A program made the position numbers and the translations under genes. The notes below the pieces were generated by a model. The model made no database searches. It had not been told where the DNA came from and worked only from the letters and a program-made list of their open reading frames with translations. Positions 57,001 through 64,000 of a stretch of DNA of 64,000 nucleotides are shown in pieces (within the stretch, counting starts at the first letter, position 1; the number at the start of each line of letters is the position of its first letter). Source of the DNA: Prunus persica (Eukaryota > Streptophyta > Magnoliopsida > Rosales > Rosaceae); contig NC_034011.1 in the NCBI RefSeq assembly GCF_000346465.2, positions 1,712,915-1,776,914 on the forward strand. Reading direction: 5' to 3'.

Positions 57001-58092
57001 CTTTCTGCAGGACTTGTGTAGTTCAAAGCATTGACAATGTCTTCATCATATCTCCCAGAAACTACTGATTCAATTGCTCATGCTTTAGAGGCCATCTGAA
57101 GCCATTTCTATTCTTTATCGCATTCTTGAAACCCATCTTCTTCTTCTGAAGCTCTACGGATAAAGGAAGAGGCTATCACAATAAATCCGACGGATCTTCT
57201 TAGGCAAGAAAATCAAGCAGAGGATCAGGCACATCTGATCTTCAGATTTCCCTGAGAAGCGAACTTTCCTTCGACAGCGAGTGGAGGCCAGGCTTGCATC
57301 TCTTTTGATGGAAAGCAAGGAGTATTCAGAAGCACTAAGTGTCCTATCAGGCTTGATCAAGGAAGTGAGAAGGCTAGTTGACAAGCTTCTTCTTGTGGAC
57401 ATATATTTGATGCGAGTAAGCTCAATTTCTCTTTGAGAAAACATCCAAATTATTATCTTTGAGACATGAGAGACTGAGAGAGGAAGAACTTGGAACCTTA
57501 AATGTAAACCGAAAATGAATGAAAGCGACAAATTTATAGAATAAATTTTTAAAACCAACGGCGGTCCTTGCAAACAAACCGCCGTTTAAATTGTAAAATC
57601 AACGTCGGTATGATCGACGTATATTACAGAAATCCACGTCGGTAAATTAATAAAAACGACGTGTTAAATAATATACCATGACGCGAGTTATTACTTATGT
57701 ACTTTAATTTTTGAGTTTACTACGACGGTACCTACAAACTACTGTCGTATTTATTTACCACGTCCGAAGTTAAATGTACCGTCGTATTTTGTAATTTATA
57801 CGTCGTAGTTATATGTAACCGCCATATTATTTTTTTGAAATGGTTTTATATGTAAGCAACTTTTCGTCTACTTGACTTACACATTTGTTGTTTTTATATT
57901 CTTATTTTATTTAAATCTGTCATCCAAAAAAGAAACTTTACATATTGCAGAATATTAATTTCCTTCGTTTTAAATTTCCTCCGGAAAAAAAACTCTATTT
58001 ATAACGCACTGTAATTGAAAAATAAACTGAAAGGTCACGGGAAAAAAAATTCTATTCATAATTTAAAAATTAAAATCCACGTCGGTTATATT
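56729..58092. repeat. ~140-bp direct duplication flanking the captured gene fragment
   Basis: 56729-56868 and 57953-58092 are diverged copies (ATTAATTTCC..CGTTTTAAATTTCCTC-like start, GGGAAAAAAA, AAAATCCACGTCGGTT end). A second pair, ATTATTTTTTTGAAATGG plus ATATGTAAGCAACTTTTCG, repeats at ~57828-57870 and 58187-58225. The duplicated flanks bracket the RPN6 piece. Confidence 0.75.
57037..57415 (+). pseudogene. Captured fragment of the 26S proteasome lid subunit RPN6/PSMD11
   Basis: The + strand starts with an ATG and reads MSSSYLPETTDSIAHALEA, the RPN6 N-terminus. After a frame-breaking deletion and a TGA it continues in other frames with ILYRIL, SSSEALRIKEEAI, DLLRQENQAED and SDLQIS. It ends with a well-preserved piece, KRTFLRQRVEARLASLLMES, then KEYSEALSVLSGLIKEVRRL. 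Introns are absent between these parts and internal stretches are missing. An acceptor-like TTTCTGCAG (57002-57010) precedes it, and CGA|GTAAGC follows at 57415. It lies inside the CACTA-like element between motif arrays, so it is a Pack-type capture and non-functional as a proteasome subunit. The minus-strand ORF 57154-57573 is its shadow. Confidence 0.82.
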
Positions 58093-58234
58093 AAACCTAA
58101 CGACGTTAAATGAAATGATTCCACGTCGAATGAAAAATATTGCGTCGTTTTAGTTAAAAACGACGTAGTTAAATGTAACCGCCGTATTATTTTTTTGAAA
58201 TGGTTTTATATGTAAGCAACTTTTCGACTTACAC
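57540..58234. repeat. Internal CGTCG-motif array upstream of the Ulp1 gene
   Basis: AT-rich sequence with motifs such as GGCGGTCC, ACCGCCGTT, ACGTCGGT, ACCGTCGTA and ACGACGTAG, and the second copies of the flanking duplications. No ORF. It probably includes the promoter of the Ulp1 gene. Confidence 0.65.
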
Positions 58235-58405
58235 ATGCACTGTTTCCAAACCCGATTAAAAATTTCAATCTCCCAGAGAAACCTTTTCGTCTTTTTTCCT
58301 TGTCAGAGCATTGTCAGAGTTTCTCATCGTCTTCCTCTCGTCTTCTTCGTCGTCTCTGAACTTAAACATCGATCATCTTCCTCTTGCTTTCATTGCACGC
58401 AAAAG
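58235..58405 (+). other. 5' UTR exon of the transposon Ulp1 gene (inferred)
   Basis: A motif-free, CTTCGTCTTC-rich, leader-like stretch ends at CGCAAAAG|GTAAGC. The next acceptor is TTCACTTGCAG at 58990, 14 nt before the coding ATG. Absence of the array motif here matches the exon/intron contrast seen in the rest of the gene. Confidence 0.5.
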
Positions 58406-58914
58406 GTAAGCTTTCATTTTCACTATTTTGGTTACTGTTTTGCATGCTCATACGTTTTTTGTTTGAAAAATCTTTTTACCTTTTTTCTGGCCAAAATCAT
58501 TTTACTTCTTTCCAAGTTTGATAAAATATACAGACAAAGAGAGAAAGTTTCCAACTTTGAAGACAACTACATCAACTAAATAAGACGACGGTAGACCACG
58601 ACGGTTCGTCAGTTGTTCTAGCGTCGTCTGAAAATTGACAAAGTTGTTTTTAAAATAATAGTCTTTTTTTATATGCTTGTTTAATTGCAGGTTTGATTTC
58701 GCTGAACAATGGTTTTTGTTTTTCCCTTATTTGATAAAATATAAAGAAAAAGAAACTAGGGTTGGTATCTAATATAGACGATAAAATATAAATAATAGTT
58801 TACCACGACGGTGTATTACTATTGACGTCGTGTGAACATATATACCACGACGTTATATAAATAATGGTTTTAAACATTTATTACGTCTGAGATTATTTCA
58901 TTGCGTCGTCTAAA

Positions 58915-58965
58915 ATCATATCATACGTCGTATTTTTTTAATACCGTCGTTTGTGTTCTTAATGT
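58915..58965 (+). repeat. Short version of the intron module in the leader intron
   Basis: GCGTCGT..., ATACGTCGT and ATACCGTCGT occur in the same order and spacing as the end of the ~115-bp module in the three later introns. It ends about 25-30 nt before the acceptor. Confidence 0.55.
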
Positions 58966-59004
58966 TTTCCTGAAATATTTTCACTTGCAGTTTTGTCTGT
59001 TAAA

Positions 59005-62000
59005 ATGGTTTCTCAACAACAAACTAAGGATTCTGGCTCCAAGAAGCTTGGAATGGTAGCTCCTCAAGATAAGTCTTCGAAGGAGATGAAGTCTTCGAAG
59101 AAGATGAAGTTTGCTTCATCATCTGCTGAGACAGAACAAACCAGCCAGACAACAATCTCAGATGATTCAAAGACTGGTCGAGGTATGAGCACAATGCCTC
59201 GTGTTGTGAAGAGAAAGCTTCAGAAACTGAGGCCAATTGTTGAGTACAATAAAAGGGGGAAAGGTGTTGGCCAAGCACATATTGAGATGCAGTCGTATAT
59301 TGGTGTGTTGGCACGCTCCAGGATCCCACTTGTGGACAAGAAATGGTCCCAAATCCCCAAGGATATAAAGGAGCAGATTTGGGAAGCAGTTGACATGGCT
59401 TTTGTCGTAGGCCAAGGGGGCAAGACCTCTGTTTTAGCTTCTGCTTCCAAGAAATGGAAGGATTTCAAGTCTACACTAACGAGGCATTATATCCTTCCAT
59501 ACACCAATGACAGGGAGAAATTAAGCCAACCCCCTGAAACATATAAATTCATAGAGAAAGCACAATGGGATGCCTTTGTAGCTTCAAGGCTATCCAAAGA
59601 TTTTGAGTCTGTGCATTCTCAACATGCACAGATTAGGGAGAAACTCGAGTACAATCATCGATTGTCTCGAAAAGGATATGCTGGATTGGAGGATCAATTG
59701 GAGGAAACCATGCCTGGGGTAGAAATTGATCGATCTACCTTATGGAAGAGAGCTAGACAGGACAAACATGGTAACATCCCTGATCCAAAGGTGGCAGAGA
59801 AAGCAAAATTAATTGTAAGCCTACTATCACTCTGTTTTAAATTTTTATTAAACTGTGAATTATTCTTATTACGTCGTATGTTATATTTTTCGTCGTGTGA
59901 ATGATATTACCACGTCGAGAAGTTTTTAAAAACGTCGTTAAAGGTCTAAATAGGAATCACTACTATGTTTTCTGTAATTACAGCATAAGACGTCGGTGGT
60001 TCATTTTCGCGTCGTGTGAATGATATTACCACGTCGAAAATTTTTTAAAAACGTCGTTAACGGTCTAAATAGGAATCACTACTCTGTTATCTTTAATTAT
60101 AGCATAAGACGTCGGTTGTTTATTCATTTCGTCGTTTTAAATAAATAACCACGTCGGTATAACTACCGTCGTGATAAGTTATAATAACGTCGGTTTATAC
60201 GTTATTGCGTCGTGTGAAATTATATAATACGTCGTTTGTACATAAATAACCGTCGTGTGTTTTTTTGTTTATCTTTTTTTAGGATGAATTGCAGAAACAA
60301 GTCTCGGAAGGCAAAGTCAGAGTAGATGGCAGCAATGATGTGCTGACCATGGCTTTGGGCCCCGAGCATCCAGGCAGACTGAGGGGAGTTGGTGCTGGTG
60401 TTTCCCCAAGGCAATATTTCAATTTGCCCAAACCACAGAGGGTGAGCTTTGACGACCGTTTGAAGGACAGTTTAAGAGTTCTCCTTCAAGAAGAGACTAA
60501 AAAGATGGAGGCTAAGGCAAGGGAAGAGGCCTTAAGGATGGAGGCTAGGACAAAACAATTGGTAGAGGCTGAGAGGGAGCATTTCCTGAGTCAGCTTTCC
60601 CAATTAATTCCCAATTTTGATCCAAGCATGCTTAAACCAAGAATTAGCCAAAGCCCCAAAAATCCAATGTCTGACAAAGCTAGCTGCTCTGGAGGTGATG
60701 TGAGATCCCTACATTTGGAGGATGATACTGCCAAAATGGGGAAACATCAGCCAGATGAAGAGAAGGAAGAAGAAAAAAGAGATGAAGAGAAGGAAGAAGA
60801 AAAGGAGAAAGAAGATGAAGAAAAGCATGACGACAAGGTATGTTCACATAACTTTGCCTTTTTTATTTGTTTTTCAAAATTTCAGACATCGATATTTTTA
60901 TTTAATCCGTCGTTTGTTTAAAACTTAGACGGCGGAATTTTTTTAAGACGTAATAAAATATTTAAACGACGGTTTTTGCACCGTCGTTTAAATGGTTTCA
61001 GACGACGCTTTATTCATAAAACCGTCGTCTTTATTGAATTACCACGACAGTTTTTTCACCGTCGTTTAAATACTTTTAAGACGACGTTTTATTACTTAAA
61101 CCGTCGTCTTTATTGAATTACCACGTCATTTTTTTTATTTCTTTAAACAGGTTATTGAAGTTGGTGCTTATTCAAAAATGGAGGCGCCATCTTCTTTAAA
61201 AACCCTTTGTCGTTTTGTGGAAACGACACTCCTGCCTGAGGATAAGACAGTCCAATTTACAATTGATAAGGAGGTGTTTGGTGGTGAGCGCGATACCTTC
61301 CTCCTGCCTGAAGATATTACACAATTTGCAGGCATGGAAGAAATTGGAGCTACTGTATTGGCTGTATATATGAGGTTTGTACTTCTAAAATAATAACTCG
61401 TTGGTTTATATATTGCGTCGTCTTAACTAACTAACCACGTCGTCTTAACTAACAACCGTCGTGATAAATATATTATAACGTCCTCATCTATTTCAGTACG
61501 TCGTGTGAAATATTATAATACGTCGTTTTTTTATACATAACCGTCGTGTTTTGTGTGCTGACTTGTTTATATTATTTTATTTGTTTAGGTACTTACACGA
61601 TGTTTTGAAAAAAGCCAATATGTGCAGTATGGTTGGCTTTATCGACCCTGCTACAGTTAGTGCCAACTCTGGCACAATAACTGAAAGATCACGACTCGTA
61701 GCAGCTCGACTTCAGAAGACAGACGGTGAACAGATTTTCATGATGCCTTACAATCCAGGGTTAGTCTCCTTAGGATTTTGTTTTTATGATTTTCAATAAA
61801 TGACAGCTTATAAACTAACCACGTCGGTGTTTTATTTTATTTAGTCGTTTGAAACTACTAACCACGTCGGTATTTATTTATCGTCGTGATAAATATATAA
61901 TGTCGTCGTTAGCTACTTTACTTCGTCGTGTGAAATACTATAATACGTCGTTTTTGTAAATAACCGTCGTTTTTATATTAATTTTGTGCAGCCGTCATTG

Positions 62001-62548
62001 GATTTTGCTGATTGTAAGAGCAAAGAGAGAAACCGTCTATTTTCTGGATCCTCTGCCAGGAAATCGTGTGGTCGATGAAGAGGCCAAAAACATCGTGAAC
62101 AGTGCTTTAAAAATATATAATACCCACGTAGCCCGAGCAGGACGTAAAAATGTAATTTGGAAAACTCTCTCAGGCACACCAAAGCAACCCAGCAATGTCG
62201 AATGCGGGTATTATGTAATGCGCTTCATGAGGGACATCATCATGGATCCTTCCTTGGGGTTTGAGAATAAGGTAAGAAGAAATTACCTTCATACATTTCA
62301 CGTCGTTTTTTGTATTATCAACGACGGTCGTGTAAAATTAACGTCGTTGAATGGATATACTACGTCGGTTATGAAAAATATCGTCGTCTGTGATTGAATT
62401 TCTTTTTATTTATAAACCCTAATAGTCATTGTTTATGCAGTATGCCAAGGGAAACCAGGAAGCTTCATACCCCCAAGAAGCCATTGATGAAGTCCGGAAT
62501 GAATGGGCAGAGTTTGTTTTCCAAATTATTAAACAGGGCAATTATTGA
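59005..62548 (+). CDS. CACTA-encoded protein: Ptta/En/Spm transposase-like domain fused to Ulp1 (C48) protease, 715 aa
   Basis: Exons 59005-59814, 60283-60837, 61151-61374, 61589-61759, 61992-62271 and 62441-62548 sum to 716 codons with the stop; phases 0, 0, 2, 2 and 0. I start at MVSQQQTKD; an upstream alternative start has no ATG. Residues 1-60 are Lys/Ser-rich. Residues ~95-270 resemble the plant Ptta/En/Spm transposase domain (KKWSQIPKDIKEQIWEAVDM, KKWKDFKSTLTRHYI, HRLSRKGYAGLEDQLEE). Residues 271-455 include a coiled-coil region and an acidic repeat (EEKEEEKRDEEKEEEKEK). Residues ~530-715 form a Ulp1 cysteine-protease domain: His589 (RHWILLI), Asp606 (FLDPLPG), Gln652 and Cys658 (VECGYYVMRFMRDI) are all present. 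Ulp1 enzymes cleave SUMO-like proteins. In transposons the role is unknown. The reading frame is intact. Confidence 0.85.
59891..60128 (+). repeat. 119-bp tandem duplication in intron 1 of the coding region
   Basis: CGTCGTGTGAATGATATTAC begins units at 59891 and 60010. Both continue through ACCACGTCGA, AAAAACGTCGTTAA, GGTCTAAATAGGAATCACTA and GCATAAGACGTCGGT with few differences. Confidence 0.85.
60147..60260 (+). repeat. Intron module copy A
   Basis: Order of motifs: ACCACGTCGGT, ACCGTCGTGATAA, TAACGTCGG, GCGTCGTGTGAAAT, ATAATACGTCGTTT, ATAACCGTCGTGT. The module ends ~24 nt before the acceptor at 60282. Confidence 0.8.
60955..61135 (+). repeat. Palindromic direct repeats in intron 2
   Basis: AAACGACGGT-TTTTGC-ACCGTCGTTT forms a 10-bp stem. 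A ~88-bp block starting CACCGTCGTTTAAAT and ending TTGAATTACCACG occurs twice, at ~60979 and ~61056. Confidence 0.8.
61433..61553 (+). repeat. Intron module copy B
   Basis: Same motif order as copy A: ACCACGTCGTC, ACCGTCGTGATAAA, TATAACGTCC, TACGTCGTGTGAAAT, ATAATACGTCGTTT, ATAACCGTCGTGT. It ends ~37 nt before the acceptor at 61588. Confidence 0.8.
61860..61975 (+). repeat. Intron module copy C
   Basis: Same motif order: ACCACGTCGGT, ATCGTCGTGATAAA, TAATGTCGTCG, TTCGTCGTGTGAAAT, ATAATACGTCGTTT, ATAACCGTCGTTT. It ends ~19 nt before the acceptor at 61991. Confidence 0.8.
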
Positions 62549-62901
62549 ACACTTGATATTTATGTATAATGTACCAATTTTCTCTATAATATGTAATGTA
62601 AAAATTTGTTGAGGTTTTCTTAAATTAAAAAAAAAACAAACATACAAATTGCTTAACCGACGTGTAATACTTTTCCAACGACCTAATAAAGTCAATAACC
62701 GTCGTATTTTGTTGTTGCGTGTTTTAAACAAATACGACGTAAAAAAATAGTTAGACGACGTTCTTTGAACAATTGAGTCGTTAATGGTTTACAATATCTT
62801 CAATTTCTTAAGGGTTCAGGGTATAATCGACGACGTTTATGTAACGACTGCGGTTAAGTCGTAAAATATATATTTTACGTCGTATAGTTAAATAGCCGCC
62901 A
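62549..62901. other. 3' flank of the Ulp1 gene within the transposon
   Basis: 3' UTR followed at ~62655 by renewed CGTCG motifs (ACCGACGTG, AACCGTCGTA, ATACGACGT, ACGACGTTC). No ORF of note. Confidence 0.55.
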
Positions 62902-64000
62902 TGGTTTCTCATTTTAACGACGTCATTTTAACGACTTAGTAGTCTATTACAATTTACAACGTCTACAATTTATTTAACACCGACGTGGTTTGTTGTATGG
63001 TAAGAATATTTTATTATTTTTATATCAAAATATTCAAAATAAATATAAAATAAATCAGAAAATTGAAAAGTCAACTCCTATGAAGTCATTGATATATTTT
63101 CTTCCACATAAACCTTGAAAAAATTCATTTTGAATAACAAAAATTTAAAATGACCATCCAAAACAAAATTGTTTTGATGAGTCATAAAATCACTTCTAGT
63201 TTTATGGTTTAGGGTTTAGAGTCTAGGGTTTAGAGATTAGGGTTGTTATTTATTGGGGTTTATTTTTAAAGTATAATTTTTGGGTAGTCTAGGGTATATG
63301 TTAGGCTTTAAAACCATAAAACCTTTTATAAACTTAATTTTTTAAATTGTATAATTTAATTTTATGGGTTTAGGGTATTAATTTTTAACGACGGTGGTTG
63401 GGTCGTGGAATACATATTTTACGTCGTACAGTAAAACATACGACATGGTTTACGCTTTAAACGACGTCATTTTAATATGTAAGTCAGTTTATATAATTTA
63501 CAACGTTTTTAATTTCTTAACACCGACGTGGTTTCTCATTTTAACGACGTCATTTTAACGACTTAGTAGTCTATTACAATTTACAACGTCTACGATTTAT
63601 TTAACACCGACGTGGTTTGTTGTATGGTAAGAATATTTATTATTTTTTATATCAAAAATATTCAAAATAAAATATAAAAATAAAATCAGAAAATTGAAAA
63701 GGTCAACCTCCTATGAAGTCATTGATATATTTTTCTTCCACATAAACCTTGAAAAAATTCATTTTTGAATAACAAAAAATTTAAAATGACCATCCCAAAA
63801 CAAAATTGGTTTTGATGAGTCATAAAAATCACTTCTAGTTTAATGGTTTAAGGGGTTTAGAGTCTAAGGGTTTAGAGATTAGGTGTTGTTATTTTATTGG
63901 GGTTTAATTTTAAAGGATAATTTTTGGGGTAGGTCTGATGTTATATTGTTAAGGCTTTCAAACAGTAAAACCCTTTATAAACCTTAAATTTTTTAAATTG
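62902..64000. repeat. 627-bp tandem duplication at the window end, with TTTAGGG-like stretches
   Basis: TGGTTTCTCATTTTAACGAC starts at 62902 and again at 63529; the second unit runs past 64000. Each unit holds GGTTTAGGGTTTAGAG-type telomere-like sequence (63206-63243 and 63842-63882). Many differences between units are single-base homopolymer length changes. Confidence 0.85.

Larger units (their letters stand above)
55953..64000. mobile_element. CACTA-like (En/Spm) transposon, 3' end beyond the window
   Basis: The left terminus TACTACAAAAAGTGAAAAAG matches the CACTACAAAAA-type TIR of plant CACTA elements with a changed first base. Directly inside begin dense ACGACGGT/ACCGTCGT motifs, the subterminal repeats expected for this superfamily. 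The element carries a captured RPN6 fragment and a gene with a Ptta/En/Spm transposase-like domain plus a Ulp1 protease domain. No TNP2-type transposase and no right TIR appear before 64000, so the element is over 8 kb and its autonomy is unknown. Confidence 0.75.

Noticed and set aside
57154..57573. 139-aa minus-strand ORF inside the transposon
   Set aside because: It lies opposite the captured RPN6 fragment, whose + strand matches the proteasome subunit in several frames; the minus ORF is a shadow.
63200..63250. True telomere end
   Set aside because: The TTTAGGG-like units are degenerate, cover under 50 bp and are embedded in transposon sequence on both sides.
60017..64000. CRISPR-like regular spacing of CGTCG motifs
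   Set aside because: Motifs are short, in both orientations and irregularly spaced, in a plant transposon with intron-exon genes; there are no constant-length spacers or cas genes.
1..64000. tRNA, rRNA or other structured RNA genes
   Set aside because: I looked for cloverleaf A/B-box patterns and rRNA-like GC-rich blocks in the longer gaps and saw none that I could support by eye.

Overview
The window is nuclear DNA of a eudicot plant. Genes are intron-rich and AT-rich, with GT-AG splicing, a Copia retrotransposon, MITEs and a CACTA-type transposon. The protein set (DUF1666, APUM5/6-type Pumilio, reticulon-like B, MAPKKK17/18-like kinases, BTL1-type carrier, long SEN1-like helicase) and the overall sequence feel suggest Rosaceae, perhaps Prunus. 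That placement is an impression from family knowledge, not a search result.

Layout. 1-2628: 3' part of a DUF1666 gene (+). 5.0-12.6 kb: a complete Pumilio gene of 9 coding exons and 1021 aa (+), with a leader intron and a uORF. 13248-21147: a 7.9-kb Copia-class LTR retrotransposon. Its LTRs are almost identical, but its pol is reduced to an RT/RNase H tail; the rest is hairpin-rich non-coding DNA and an antisense ORF. 21738-23874: a small reticulon-like gene (+, 4 exons). 23575-30619: a head-to-tail segmental duplication of about 3.5 kb carrying two intronless MAPKKK-like kinase genes (-), a conserved G-box upstream of each, and an orphan copy of the last reticulon exon. 31110-34553: mitochondrial carrier of BTL1 type (-, 5 exons, 360 aa). 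36.3-37.2 kb: two MITE-like elements. 37634-51944: a 21-exon SEN1/senataxin-like SF1 helicase gene (+, 2329 aa) with all helicase motifs. 52-55.95 kb: intergenic. 55953 to the window end: a CACTA-like transposon whose 3' end is outside the window. It contains dense ACGTCGT/ACGACGG arrays, a captured and broken fragment of the proteasome gene RPN6/PSMD11, and a six-exon gene for a 715-aa protein with a Ptta/En/Spm-type transposase domain and a C-terminal Ulp1 (C48) protease domain with an intact His-Asp-Gln-Cys set.

All multi-exon models were assembled by hand from splice signals. In every complete model the exon lengths add up to a multiple of three and the splice phases agree at each junction.

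Most unusual signals: (1) a chain of short hairpins in the retrotransposon leader whose stems differ between units by paired changes, with further hairpins through the interior; (2) an ordered ~115-bp module of CGTCG-type motifs that recurs at the 3' end of three introns of the transposon Ulp1 gene, with a shorter version in a fourth, while the exons are nearly free of the motif; (3) a Pack-type capture of RPN6 flanked by a ~140-bp duplication; (4) a young but coding-poor retroelement carrying an antisense coiled-coil ORF.
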